A stretch of 64,000 nucleotides of DNA, from assembly GCA_001600415.1 (NCBI GenBank), contig BCJX01000010.1:470145-534144 (forward strand), given 5' to 3'. Below, piece by piece: positions 9,863-22,092 of this stretch; the stretch's first letter is position 1, and every line of letters begins with the position of its first letter. Source of the stretch: Pascua guehoae. Its lineage: Eukaryota; Basidiomycota; Tremellomycetes; Trichosporonales; Trichosporonaceae. Under the pieces are notes generated by a model, which was not told the origin of the DNA, made no database searches, and saw only the letters and a list, made by a program, of their open reading frames with translations. The position numbers and the translations under genes were made by a program.

Positions 9863-12725
9863 ATGGCCGACGCCAAGCTCTTCGGTGCGTTGCCTTGTGT
9901 CTATTCTCCTTCTTTACGACAATACCCCCCCCCCCCCCCCTCCTCTCATTGTGACTCGTGACTCGTGACTCTTGTGTCTCGTGATTCTCTCCGCCTCGTG
10001 TTGGCTGGTTGACGCGGTGTACATCCCTCCTCTCGTTCTGCTCCTACACGCTCCTTGATACTCCTCCCCGGTCCCGCGTCGACCCCTCTTCTCTCCCCCA
10101 CCCGACCGACCAAACAATCGCTAATGCTCCAAGCACGCTCCAAGATCCAGGATCTCCGCGAGGAGCTCCGGAACTCGGGCGACAAGAAGGACAAGGGCTA
10201 TGTCCGCAAGAAGACGGCGCTCAAGAAGATTGTCGCCAACATGACCATGGGCAATGACAGTGAGTGGGCAAGCCGAGCCTGTGGCAGTGCCCTGATGGTC
10301 ACCGCCGACCGGCGACGAGATGGACATCGGAGGAGTCGTAGCTGACATGGTTTAGTGTCCCAGTTGTTCCCCGACATGATTCAGTGCATGCCGATCCAGG
10401 TCCTTGAGATTAAGAAGAGTACGTGGGCCACTGGAAGCGATGCCATCGACACTCGTCACCGCGTCGTACAAGCGCATTTGCTGACCGGCAGTGGTATACC
10501 TCTACCTCGTCAACTACGGAAGGTTGCGACCAGACGAGGTCGCGCATGCCATCGGTGGCTTCCTCTCAGTAAGCTGGCGCGCTTGTTGCCCTTCTCAGCT
10601 GACGATGCAGGACTGCGCAGACCGCAACCCCCTCATCCGTGCGCTCGCGATCCGCACAATGTCCTCCATCCCCCTCCCAAGTATCACACAGGCCCTCGTC
10701 GACCCCCTGCGGCATGCCCTCGAGGATCGGGATCCTTATGTCCGCAAGACAGCGGCGATTGCGTGAGTCAACAACATCGGTGCTGGTCGGCCTCATTTGA
10801 TTCATGGCCGACGTGGTCCGCCAAACAGTCTCACCCACTTCTGTGCACAATCCCTCCTGCCTCCTGGAGATGGATACTGGATGTGTCGATGAGGCGAGGG
10901 ATGCCCACCTTCAAATCTAATAGCCCACAACCGCTAACTCACAGTGTTGCCAAGCTGTACGCGTATGACTACGGAAAGAAGACGATTGAGCGAGAAAACT
11001 TTGTCGCCATGCTGCGCGACCTTCTTGCAGACCACAACCCAACAGTCGTCGCGAATGCCGTCGCGTCGCTCGTCGAGATCTCGGACCGCAGCTCGGACAT
11101 TACACTGCGCCTGAACGCGACTGTGGCAGGCAAACTCGTGGCGGCTCTGGGAGAGTGCTCCGAGTGGGGCCAGATCTACATTCTCGATTCGCTCTTATCA
11201 TTCATCCCACAAACGTCGCTGGATGCCGAGACGCTCGCAGAGAGGATATCTGTGCGGTTGCAGCACGCCAACAGTGCGGTTGTTCTCACCACGATCAAGG
11301 TGATTCTCTACCTCATGAATTACATGGAGGACGAGAGCCTGATCAGCATGCTGGAGCGCAAGATGGGGCCGCCTCTCGTGACCTTGCTGTCGTCTGGTCC
11401 CGAAGTGCAATATGTCGGCCTGCGTAACATTCTCCTTATCATCCAGCGGCGCCCGGCCATCCTGCAGAACGAGGTCAAGGTCTTCTTCTGCAAATACAAC
11501 GACCCGATCTACGTCAAGCTTGCCAAGCTCGAGATCATGTACCGTCTCACGCGTGAGGAGAATGTGACCGAGGTGCTCGCCGAGCTCGCCGAGTATGCTG
11601 CCGAAGTCGATGTCGACTTTGTACGCAAGGCCGTCCGCTCTATCGGGCGCCTCGCCATCAAGATTTCCGCCGCTGCCGACCAGTGTGTCGTGGTCTTGCT
11701 TCAGCTCATGAAGACCAAGATTTCATATGTCGTCCAAGAAGCCACAGTCGTCATCAAGGACGTCTTCCGACGCTACCCCAACAAGTACGAGAGCGTCATC
11801 ACTGTTCTTTGCGAAAACCTCGACGTCCTCGACGAGCCAGAGGCCAAGGCGGCCATGATCTGGATTATTGGGCAGTATGCCGACCGCATCGAAAACTCGG
11901 ACGAGCTTCTCGAGGACTTTATGTTTGCTTTCAAGGAGGAGCCCGCAGAGGTCCAGCTCGCCCTCCTCACTGCTACTGTCAAGCTGTTTATCCGCCGCCC
12001 GACCGCCGCCCAAGAACTCCTTCCCAAGGTGCTCAAGCTGGCGACTGAGGAGGCTGAGAACCCAGACCTTCGTGATCGCGTGAGTCGTCCATAGAGTTGG
12101 GGCTGGGATCGACGTGTCCCTTGATCCCACAACTCACGTCCGAATACCTTTGCCGTTACTCACGCTACAGGGATTCATGTACTGGCGCCTGTTGACGGCC
12201 AATCCTACCGCAGCACGCGACATTGTTCTCGCCGAAAAACCCGTCATCTCGACCGAGACGGACCGGATGGACAAGGGCATGCTCGACCAGCTGCTCCTCC
12301 ACACTGGCACGTTGGGTAGTATCTACCACAAGAACCCCGAGACGTTTATCCGCACGGCCAAGCCACGCTTCCTGCCCGACTCGCCAGCACTCAACTCGTC
12401 CTCTCGCCGACACCTCATCACCCCACGTGGGCCCACGACGTTTACCAAGGTTCGCCCGCCTCGACCTGTAACCAACGGTGCAGGGAAAACCAGTGCCAGT
12501 GCCAGTGCCAGTGCCAGTGCAAGTGCCAACGCGGATGCCGATGCCAGCACTGCCACCAACGCTAGCAGCAACACAGGCGGCACCAACGGTCCCAAGTCGG
12601 CAGCAAACCCTGACGACCCGTATTCGCAGCTTGCGGACCTCGACCTTTTGGGTGGCGGCACGGGCGGTTACGCGACTGATGCGCCGCGGCCACAGGGCGG
12701 GCAGCAGAACGACCTGTTGATCTAG
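9863..12725 (+). CDS. APL2: AP-1 complex beta-adaptin
   Basis: Large subunit of the clathrin adaptor at the trans-Golgi network and endosomes. Seven exons (9863-9884, 10134-10259, 10356-10418, 10492-10568, 10611-10762, 10945-12079, 12171-12725) give 709 residues. The Armadillo-like adaptin trunk is unmistakable: LFPDMIQCM, VYLYLVNYG, NPLIRALAIRTMS, DPYVRKTAAIAVAKL, NPTVVANAVASL, WIIGQYADRI and a YWRLL segment. After about residue 600 it turns low complexity (Ser-Ala dipeptide repeats, Gly-rich) and ends in a DLL-I motif. The C-terminal ear domain of animal beta-adaptins is absent, as usual in fungi. I prefer AP-1 over AP-2 from overall similarity, but only a phylogeny would settle it. Intron 1 contains a 16-base poly-C tract. 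Confidence 0.88.
9925..9940 (+). repeat. Poly-C tract in APL2 intron 1
   Basis: Sixteen consecutive C on the sense strand inside the first intron (9885-10133). One of several sense-strand C tracts in introns of this window. Confidence 0.9.
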
Positions 12726-13181
12726 TGTTTTAGCTTGTGGATGTTGGGTAGGCGAGTGGAAGCCTCGTGCGTGGTGGGTTGGAGACGCTGGTTGGCACTG
12801 GCTTGCAGACAGAGCTGTTAGTCGGTGCTGGAGGGCTGGTTGGTTCTTGAAAGTGGTGTGCAGGTGGCTCCGCTAGGCATGCCATCCTCCGATCTACTGG
12901 CACTCGACCATATGGTTGTCGCCACCTTCCGGCAATCTTCCCCTCACAATATGTGTAGGAGAGTATGTAGATCAGTCATGGGACTTTATATAAATTTATA
13001 TGCAGGATTCAGCGTGCTTGGAGCTGTCCACTGTGCAGGCTCAACAACTGCCCAACTCACCAAGGTTGCAACCTCCACCACGCGCGGAAGCAAAAGCACG
13101 CATCGGCTAGTTCATTGCGTCAACTTGGTGTCACCAACAGAATAACCCTCTTTCCACCACTCTACACCTCATCAGCCCACC
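12726..13181 (+). promoter_or_regulatory. APL2 3' region and ARP8 promoter
   Basis: No gene. An A/T island TATATAAATTTATAT begins at 12987 and gives a good TATA box (TATATAAA, 12987-12994), about 190 bp before the ARP8 start. Confidence 0.45.
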
Positions 13182-16100
13182 ATGGACACGACACCGAGCT
13201 CGCCCGCGCCGGTGGATAACGCGCCCACCGAGCCGGATACGCCGCAGGCGGGGCCGTCGGCGCCGGCAGCCCCGAAGCGGATCTACAACCGCAAGCCCAA
13301 GATCTCGATGCGCGTCGACAAGAGCGACCGGGTGAGTGTGCGCGTGGTCGAGGGCGAGGTTGGAGGGGGACGGACACGGGCTTGCTGGTGGTGCCATGCT
13401 GGATTCTAGGCTCTTTGCTTGGACTGGTTGCCAGTTCCTGCCATCCATTGTATTGGTGGTTACCGTCTACATTGTGGGCAGCTCAGGTGTGGTCTCGTCG
13501 GAGTGCGATGTCCACGTAGCTGCTTTGACTTGTTTGCCATATGTGGGCAAAGGGAACAGTGGACAGAAAACAGGAAATGATTCATCGTTGTGCTGTGCTA
13601 ACAGGCAGAAAACGGACGACTTTACGGCGTACACGACTGCGTTTGTGCCAGGATTGTGAGTGTGGCAGGCAGCTTGGAGTCCAAGTAGTCTCCTTTTGCG
13701 TGGTTCAAGTACAGATTACCGTGGACCTAGCAGCTAACGACAGATACAATGTCAAGAACCCGGCGGGAGACTTTGTGCAGCGCGAGTCGAATGTCGAGGT
13801 GTTTCGGCAACAGAGCCTGGCGCGTGCGCGCAAGGCGAAAGAGGACGCGCTGGCTGCTGCGGCAGCGGCTGCGGCCGAGGAAGAGGGGGAGGGGGAGAAC
13901 GGCGAGGCGAACGGGGACGGGGACGTGGTGATGAAAGACAAGGAGAAGGAGGAAAAGGAGGACAAGAAGGGCGCAAACGGTAAAGACAAGGACAAGGACG
14001 GCAAGGACAAGGAGCTGAGCCTGACGCCACCACTGTCCGAGACGATCATCATCCACCCGGGCTCGATGCACCTGCGCCTCGGCCGCGCGTCCGACTATTA
14101 CCCGCACGAAGTGCCGTTCTGCATTGGGCGCAGTGGCAAGGCCGCGCCACGGCCGCCAGTGCGCGGCAAGCGGAGCGCAGACGAGGCCGACATGGACGCG
14201 TTGGACGCAAACATTGGCCATTTGCGCGACTACCTCCGCAACCGCCTGCGCCAGAACAAGCTCACCACCGACTGGAAAGAGGGCACACGCGTCAATGCCG
14301 CCAACGCCCGCGCAAAGCCCGAGACGATCCCAGAGCACAACGATCCCTACCGCGTCGACTGGACAGAGCTCGAGGGCCGCCAGTTTGTCATTGGACACGA
14401 CGCGCTGAGGATGCCTGAGAAACCCGGGTTTGTGACGCGCTGGCCCATGCTCCAGCGCAGGTTTAATACGCGCGATTGGAAGAGTAACCAGTTGTTGCTG
14501 GATGATATTACTCTGATCCTCCAGGAGGCGTTGCGGAATGAGCTGGACCTTCGGCCAAAGGACTACAAGGTGAGCACGGTGGGGGGCTGTGGTGGGAGTG
14601 TCTTTGGAGGTAGGGGGGAGGGGGGAGGCCGCTACCCGGGCCAAGGGCAGGGAGTAGCCTGTGGTCGGTAGTGGAACCCGAGGATGACACGGGAGGAGAA
14701 ACCGGTAGAGATCGAGGTGGCGACCGTGGACTGAGTGGAGATGAGTGACGGCGTAGAGCAAAGCCTGACGCGACGTGAGGCAGGCAAGAGCGCCGGATGT
14801 TGTGAAAGGGGACGGCCGACTGAGACCCCCCCCCCCCCCCGCCTTGGGCGTCACTCCCTATCCCACCACATCCATCAATAACCACTCCCGAACGAAAACG
14901 CTGACAACAGAACTACTCGGTAGTCCTCATCGTGCCCGACCACGGCGACCGGCAGCTCGTCACGTCAATGACCAACATTATCCTGAACATTATGGGCTTC
15001 CGAGAAATCGCCGTGCACCAGGAGAGCTACTGTGCGATTTTCGCCGCAGGCATGTCGTCTGCGTGTGTCGTCGACATTGGCGCGCAGCAGACGAGCGTAA
15101 CGTGCGTCGAAGAGGGCATGGTGAATGCCGACACGCGCATGTCGCTCTCGTACGGCGGCGACGACGTGACATCTGCGCTGATGGCGCTCCTCGAGCGCTC
15201 GAGCTTTCCCTACCGCGACCTCGACCTCGCAAAGTCCCAGGACTGGATCATGATGGACCGCCTCAAGCAGCGCATCTGCACGCTCGAGGAGCATTTAGTT
15301 GCGAACACGGCGTGGGACTTCTATGTCGTCTCGGAAGGCCTCACGAAGAAGTACATGCTCCGCACGTATGACGAGAATGTGCTTGCGCCATTGTGCTTTT
15401 TCGACACGAGAATGGTGCGTACGTGGGTGGGGGATGGGAGCGGCGAAGAAGAGGAGAATGTGGTGCGAGCTGGCAGACGGAGCCTGAAGAGAGGGCCTGG
15501 TGTCGTGTTTGGTGTCTGTCCAGCCAGGGGGCAGTGTCGATTTCGTCGTCGAGTGTGCAGAGTGCTTGGTGTCGAATTTGTGTCTAAACACGAAGTTGAG
15601 CAGTGACGATCTCGGAGAGAGCAAGATGCCGAGCTCGAGCGTCGCAATCCACACTCTATAAACTCGATGCTAACTGGCAGATCGACTTTGAGGACAAGCA
15701 ACCATTCACGCACCTCGGCAGCGGCGACGTGACCGACCTCATCAAGTCGAGCTATGACGAGCCAGTGAGCCAACCATAAGTCAATTTCCACTAACGCCAG
15801 ACTGGTGCCATGAAGCAATGTACTGCCCACCTCCTCCCGTCGCGCCCGGTAGACATCAAGGAGGAGACACCACTCCCTGCCTCACAAGAAAAGGACGGAC
15901 AGGGACAGGGCACTCCACGGGCCGGCACCCCAGCCCCGGGCATGACACCCGTCCCGTCTGCAACCCCCGTGCCCGCGACGCTTGTGGCGCCCACGGCCAA
16001 CCCCTCTGCGGCGGCCACTCCAGCCCCGGAAGGAGGCGACGACGACACGCCCCAGTACAACATTCCGTACGAGGCGAGTAAGACGCCGCTCGACGGCGCG

Positions 16101-16586
16101 ATTGCGGCCAGCATTTCCCTCTCTGCGAGCGAGAACAAGGTCAAGACGGCCGCCAACAGTGTGCTGCTTATTGGCGGCGGCAGTGGTATCAAGGGCATCC
16201 GGCCCTTTATTGCCGAGCGGTGAGTACGAGGGGTGCACGGCAGCTTGGCGACGCGTAAAGTTGGGAAGAAACGAGCCGGCAAGAATCGAGTCGACTACGC
16301 GTCGTTCGTTATGCTCGACCTACCTTTCGAGCCCAACACACCAATGTCTCCAATGCCCCGATCCCAGCTGACGCCCAGCCTCCCGCCCCTCCTCCGCGCC
16401 AAGGGCCTGCCCATCACCGAAGTGACGATTGTCCCGCCACCGCGCAACCTCGACCCAAAGTTTGTGAGCTGGAAGGGCGCGAGCGTCATGTGCAACCTCG
16501 AGTCGCTGTCCGACATGTGGATCCGGCGCGACGAGTACGAGGCCGTCGGCGCCCGCGCGCTCAAGGAGCGGTGTAGCTTTCTCTAG
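13182..16586 (+). CDS. ARP8: Actin-related protein 8, INO80 chromatin remodeller subunit
   Basis: Nuclear actin-fold protein that binds linker DNA and nucleosomes in the INO80 complex. Seven exons (13182-13331, 13609-13655, 13744-14569, 14911-15414, 15681-15764, 15801-16219, 16379-16586) give 745 residues. The N-terminus is Pro/Ala-rich and basic. An acidic/Lys-rich insertion (EEEGEGENGEANG, then KDKDKDGKDKE) splits the first actin subdomain. Then come the Arp8 hallmarks: TIIIHPGSMHLRLGRASD, VLIVPDHGDRQLV, CVVDIGAQQTSVTCVEEG, YGGDDVT and the long insertion ending at SVLLIGGGSGIKG. The C-terminus has SWKGASVMCNLES, DMWIRRDEYE. Nucleotide-binding loops are divergent from actin, as is normal for Arp8. 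The fourth intron's predecessor (14570-14910) carries a 15-base poly-C tract. Frame and junctions are consistent throughout. Confidence 0.93.
14826..14840 (+). repeat. Poly-C tract in an ARP8 intron
   Basis: Fifteen C on the sense strand within the intron 14570-14910, about 70 bp before the acceptor. Confidence 0.9.
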
Positions 16587-16864
16587 AGTAGATTGGGGGC
16601 GTAGATGTATTGTTGTCAGCTGGGCGGTAGCGTAGATGTATCGCTGTCGGCTGGGCGGGGATGTTGGGGTGGGCCGTAAGTTGGTATTTGGGAGGGGGGA
16701 GAGACACCGACATCCTGTCTGGAGCGCAGCGGCCGTGCCGATTCCGACTTGAGATGCCACAGTCCCTCCCATTTCTTACCCGCCAAGACCCAACTCCCAT
16801 CCCGCCACTCACTGCTGCACGCATGCATTCTATACCAACCCCACTGCCCAACTGTATACTAGCG

Positions 16865-19486
16865 CTACATCAACCGCATCCTCGCCACGGGCAGCCTGTA
16901 CCCGGGCAAGTCCCAGTACCGCCTGCGTACGCCGCGCCAGACCTCTTCGGCCATGCTCTGGGGGATCTGCACGTCGGTCCAGGCCACGTCGAGGCCGGCG
17001 TCGTCGAGGTGCAGGTCGGCGAGGGCGGAGGAGACGGCGTAGATTGTTGGGTCTGAGCGTTAGTGGGACCCAAAAAAGGGGGGGGGGGTGAGGGAGGGAG
17101 AGGGAGAGATAGAGGTGGTGGGGAGGAGGGAGAGGTGACAGGGTTGGCAGATGAGAAGGGTCTTGGGGAGGAGAGGCCTATCCTGGAATCCAACAGACTG
17201 GCGTTCCGAGTGGATCGAGTAGAGGACCAGAGATGCGGCGCAGTAGCCTCTGACCAAGTGGCGAGCCTGGCAGTGGCTCAAGGAGCCTGCTGTCGCACAT
17301 GGACCCAACGCTCTCACCACCTGCTCGCAACAGCAGGTCACAGCATTTCCTCCCACTACCGGTTTCCAGTTCGGCATCTCGCCACCTCGGTATCTCGCCG
17401 TCGTCCGCCGGTCCGCCGTCTCTGCATCTCTGCAATGATGCTCTTCTCCACGCTTGCAAACTCAAACTCACTCGTGGCGCCCAGTCCGTTCCAGAACGAA
17501 AAGAGGCCGTTTTCCGCCTCGAGGATGTCGGGCAGGGCGTCGAAGAAGGCCTTGAGGTCTGCACGTTAGCCACAGGCGTTGGGTACTTGGTTGTACGATG
17601 GCGCGTTTGGAGTAAGTTCTGGTTGCTTGGCTAGTGGGGGGAGAAGAGCTCGTAAAGTGGCCCCAGTGGGAGACTGTGGAGTGCAAATAGGCGGAGCGGA
17701 GATCCGGTAAAGTGGTCTAGGTGGGAGACTGCTCAAGGGCAATGGGACCACCGTACAGAGCAACTGTACATTGTCCAGAGCAACGAGTGCAGAGCCACAG
17801 TGTAGAGCAATCTCAGTGCCAAGCGATCAGAGTCGTCCTCACACCGACTTCTGTGCCCGATACCAACTGGCCAACAGGCCCAGCTGCCCGAGCCAACAGT
17901 CTCCCCTCCCTTCACCCTCTACACCCCACCCTCTACACCCCACCCTCTACACCCTACACCCTACCCNNNNNNNNNNNNNNNNNNNNNNNNNNNNNNNNNN
18001 NNNNNNNNNNNNNNNNNNNNNNNNNNNNNNNNNNNNNNNNNNNNNNNNNNNNNNNNNNNNNNNNNNNNNNNNNNNNNNNNNNNNNNNNNNNNNNNNNNNN
18101 NNNNNNNNNNNNNNNNNNNNNCCCCCCCCCAGGACCCAACCCAAACTCACCCTCATACCCCTCCGCAAACGTATCCACAAACACGGCATCAAACCCCTGC
18201 CCGCCCGTACTCTCGAGCATCTGCCCCAGGCGCTCCGGGTCGAGCACCCAGTCCTGCCACCTTCCCTCGAGGATGGTCACGCCGGGAATCTTGTCCACGC
18301 CCCGCGCCCGCATGTGCGCCAGGACCTGGGGGTGCGCCTCGATGATCGTGTGCTGCTGCGGCTGCGTGGCCTGGAAGAGGCGGTCGACAATGCCCAGCCC
18401 GTAGCCGACGTTTAGGATCGACATGCCCGCGCCGCCGTTGGCGCGGGCCGCGGGGTGGGAGGAGGTGAGGAGGCGGACGTGTTCTTTCACTGGGCGTCAG
18501 AAAGGAGGAAGGGTGGTCAGGACGGGTGTATGTGTTCGGGGATTGGTGGGGGGGGGCACGTACTGAGGGGTTCTTCCCAGCCCATCATGACGCTGTTGTT
18601 AGCAGTTGCGTCGAGTTCGAGATGCAGTCCGCGCGAGACCGAGACCATGCCGGAGACCCAGTCAGTCGGAGCCTGAGTCCAAGGCCAAGACCAGACGTGG
18701 GCCGAATCTGAGACGGGGACAGAGTCCGAGATGGAGACAGAGTCCGAGATGGGGACCCAGTCCGAGATAGAGGCTGAGTCCGAGATGCGGACCGAGCCCA
18801 AGACAGAGTCCAAGTCCCAGTCCGAGCACGAGACAAAGGTCAAGTCCGAGGCCAAGTCCGAGGCCGAGTCCGAGACCGAGTCCGAATCCGAGTCCGCGAC
18901 ATAGACTCTTCCGGATGGAGCCACGCCGCGCACCCTCACATGCCAACGCCACACACCCACGACCCACGCGCACTCACCCATTCCCATCGGCATCCAACAC
19001 GCGCTCGCGCCCATCCTCGCCCATATCCCACGTCAGCTTGCTCTGTAGAAAGACCAAGTTATCCCCCGCGCTCGTATCGTCCTGTGCGCGGAGGGTGATG
19101 CCCTCCCCGCCCCCCTGGCCGCCGAGGGCATGGTGGAGCATCTCAGACCGGAGTCCCTCGTTGCGCACCGCCTCCCACCCCTCCCTGTCGCCGAGCGAGA
19201 GGCAGACCTCGCCCGCCGTGCGCCCCCACTTGTCAATGGCGTTCCACACCGCGCCCCCACGCAGGAGCTGGCGGATGAGCGCGGGCTCGCGCCGCTCCGC
19301 CGCATAGTGCAGGCAGCTCCAGCCCAGGTCGTCGTCCTGGTACCATGCTGGTGCGCCGCGCTCGAGCAAGCCGGCAATCTCCGCCGATGTGCCCGTCTGT
19401 GCCGCTGCGAGGAGGGCGTGTGCGAGCGGCTCCAGGTCCGAGGGGAGAGACGGCTCCATATCTGTGTCTGTCGTGTGGGTCGCCAT
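16865..19486 (-). CDS. RMT2: Protein arginine N-methyltransferase 2 (type IV)
   Basis: Methylates the delta nitrogen of arginine, in yeast on ribosomal protein uL11 (Rpl12). Five exons (18978-19486, 18564-18592, 18151-18489, 17472-17558, 16865-17052) give 383 residues. The N-terminal third is ankyrin-like ([20 protein letters not shown] and the following repeat). The S-adenosylmethionine fold shows [12 protein letters not shown] (motif I), [20 protein letters not shown] and [14 protein letters not shown]. The C-terminal half has [18 protein letters not shown] and the family signature [14 protein letters not shown]. Introns are unusually long for this window (418-592 nt for three of four) and filled with tandem repeats, including a 155-base assembly gap in the third intron. 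Confidence 0.9.
17882..18130. repeat. TACACCC minisatellite with assembly gap in RMT2 intron
   Basis: Short CTCTACACCCCAC-type units precede an N gap (17967-18121, 155 N) that is followed directly by nine C. All of it lies in the intron between exons 3 and 4 of RMT2, so the coding sequence is not affected. The gap length may be a placeholder. Confidence 0.85.
18655..18900. repeat. GAGTCCGA-type tandem repeats in RMT2 intron 1
   Basis: Degenerate repeats of GAGTCCGAGA(TGG)/GAGTCCGAGGCC fill most of intron 1. Units of 6 and 18-24 bp are nested. Purine-rich on the plus strand, pyrimidine-rich on the RMT2 sense strand. Confidence 0.85.
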
Positions 19487-19741
19487 CGTGGTGTATATGG
19501 ATCCGACAAAGAGAGAGTGTGGAGAGTCTTGTCACAAGAGGTGGTCGGTGCTCCAGACTTGGTTGTGCATCTGCTCGACATTTTCCGTGCCTGGAAATGA
19601 CGCACCCAAAATCTGAGGCGAAATGTCAACAATCCCAACGAGTCCTTGTGTCCAGACACTCTCCCACTCTCCCACTCTTCCATTCTTTCATTCCCCCTCC
19701 CTCATCACTCCTACCTCCCCACCGCCCTCGCGCCCACGCCC

Positions 19742-21866
19742 ATGCCGCCAGAAACAACCAACGCTGCCAAACGCCGACGCAGGCGCCGCCCCGGCCCCGC
19801 ACCAGGCAGCGCCTACCTCCCCGCCGCCGCCCCAGTGGCCGCCCTCGAGGGCCGGTCGGCACGACGGCGCCGCAAGAACCGCGAGTCCAAGGCGCGCAAG
19901 GGCGAGGTCGAGGCTGGCATACGGCCGGCGCCGGCACGCCTTCCCCGGCCGATCGTGGCGGAGACTGGCCAAGCTGGAGAGGGAGAGGGAGAGGGGACCG
20001 AGGCGCCGGGGTGGCGGAGAGTGACGGGGGGAGAGGGGGGAGACGGAGCCGAGGGTGCAGCGAGAGGAGGCGAGCAGGGGGATCGTATATCATCACCATC
20101 ACCGCCAGCCCCAGCGACCCCTCGAGCGCCCACACGGCCTGCAGGCCCCGTTGGCCCCGTGCCTACACCCACACCCACCAAGTCTGCGCCCGAGCTGCCC
20201 GCAGGAGCAGTCCCAGCCGAGCTGCCTGATCAGGCCGAGCAGGCCGAGCAGGCCGAGCAGGCCGAGCAGCCCAAGGCCGGACCCAGCACATCACCACAGG
20301 ACACAAAGGGACCCCGCGTCGAGTTTGACACTCCCACAGAGTTCGCCGCCATCGCTGACCCCGACCGCACCCCTGGCTCCCGATCTAGGCCGCCAAATGT
20401 CATTGGGGATACTGGCACGGGGACACCGACACGGCGGTCTGGCTCCCGCTCCCGCACGCCACCATCACCGCACACCCGCGCCGTGGAGGGGTGGACGACG
20501 CGGCGGGCCGATCGGCACGCCGAGATTGAAGAGGCGCTCGAGATTCTCGGACGGGGTAGTGTCGAGGGTCTGCCTGCTGATGTGAGTGGTGGCTGGGGCG
20601 CTCAAGGGGGGGTGACTTCTGATTTGCGCCATTCTCTTGTGTGCTGCATGTGGGGCATGGCATGGGTCCAACTCTGGGATGCGGCTATGGGTAGGGGTAG
20701 GATATAGCTATGGGTATGGCTGGGATAATGACCCTCCCATGCCTCCCACTTCTCCGCCCGACCCTCAGTTCAGCACCATGACGCCCTATGACCGGGGATA
20801 GCCTATCCTCTCCCCACCTTCTCCTCTGCGATCCTCTGTGATTCTCTGTGATCCTTTTTTACGATCCTCTTCAACCCTCTACGACCCTCTTCAACCCCCT
20901 ACAACCTTCTACACCCCTCTGCGACCTCCACTAACTTCCAGACCCTCCTGCACTCCCTCCACGCACACGCCTCGCGCTTCTACACCTCCCACGGCCTCCT
21001 CCTCGACCCCTCCCAGACGCGCCACGGCCCCCGCGCCAACCTGCCCTGGCGGGACAGGAAGCGCGCGCTGCTCGAGGACGCCGGCGTGCTTCCCGCCTCG
21101 GCGAGCCGCGGGCCCGAGGGGAGCGGGAGCCGGGATCCGGGCGCGAGGGGACGCGGACGACTCAAGGGCAATGGGAGCGGGGGCGCGGGTGGGAGTGGGA
21201 GTGGAAGGGGGAGTCGTAGTGGGACGGGGGCTGGGGGAGGTATCGGAGACGAGGCTGGGGCCGAGGGAAGCGACGACGGGGCTGCGAGTGACGACAACCG
21301 CCGCCGGACACGGAGTATGAGCTTGAGGCAGAGTGTATCCGCCGGGCCGCGGTGGAAGACGCGCGCGTCCGTGTCCGCGTCCGCGTCCCGGTCGCCCGTC
21401 AAGGCGTCTGAGGCCGATGAGCTCGAGTCGGAGCCCGACGACGGCGATGGCGATGGCGTCGTGCCGATTCTCGCCGACGCGCAGGTCGGGTATCGCAGGC
21501 GCGATATGCATACCGCGTTTGACGGGCAGGCGCTGCTGGCTCTTGGTGAGTTGGCGCAGTGCGTGGTGGAGGGTATACAGTGGGCGAGATGCAGAGTGGG
21601 CAGGACGTACGGTCGGCCAGACGCAGGACTCGCTCCGTGTCCGAGTAGCAGGGCCGAATATATCACTAACTGCAGGTGTCCTCGTCGAGGAACTCGTGGC
21701 GTACGAGCTCGAACAGGCGGGATACGCGCCCGGCGACGGCGGGAAGGGCACCAGACGGAAACGCAAGCGCATGTCGACCGGCAATGGCCATGGCCAGAGA
21801 GACGGTTCGCCGCGCCCCATGTCCTCGCGCACACCAGCCGGCACCGTGCGTCTCACACCAGGCTAG
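19742..21866 (+). CDS. Hypothetical protein with possible Rrn10-like C-terminal motif
   Basis: Three exons (19742-20581, 20942-21545, 21676-21866) give 544 residues. The start ATG at 19742 was chosen because the upstream in-frame part lacks support. The N-terminus is Arg-rich (KRRRRRRPG), then Pro/Ala/Gly-rich and probably disordered. Exon 2 opens with a short ordered part (TLLHSLHAHASRFYTSHG, NLPWRDRKRALLEDAG), a Gly/Ser/Arg-rich stretch, then FDGQALLALGVLVEELV spanning the last junction and a basic tail. That last motif resembles, from memory, the segment of yeast Rrn10 (RNA polymerase I upstream activating factor) around 'TLGLLIEKWV'. If right, this would be a nuclear factor for rDNA or chromatin. 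The match is short and unverified. Confidence 0.55.
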
Positions 21867-22092
21867 CATGCATGCATCACTGTACCATGGCTACAGATTG
21901 TGCTCGTCGTCTCGTGGGCGCCGGCCCTTCATACTCGTGCGAGCTGCTGCTCTTTACACTGGCTGCCACACAGCAAAGCGAGCAGACCCGCCACAGGCTC
22001 TGATCTAGCTCACTCCACTGCCACAGCGTTGCCGAACGAGAGCAGCGCCGTCTACCCGTTCCACACTCTCCCAATACACTCTTCCAACACGC

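Noticed and set aside
13705..14854. Long antisense frames opposite ARP8
   Set aside because: They arise from GC-rich codon bias of ARP8 and carry no domain of their own.
17059..17471. Long frames on both strands within the RMT2 intron
   Set aside because: Coding continuity of RMT2 across the exons on both sides, with correct phases, shows this is intron sequence.
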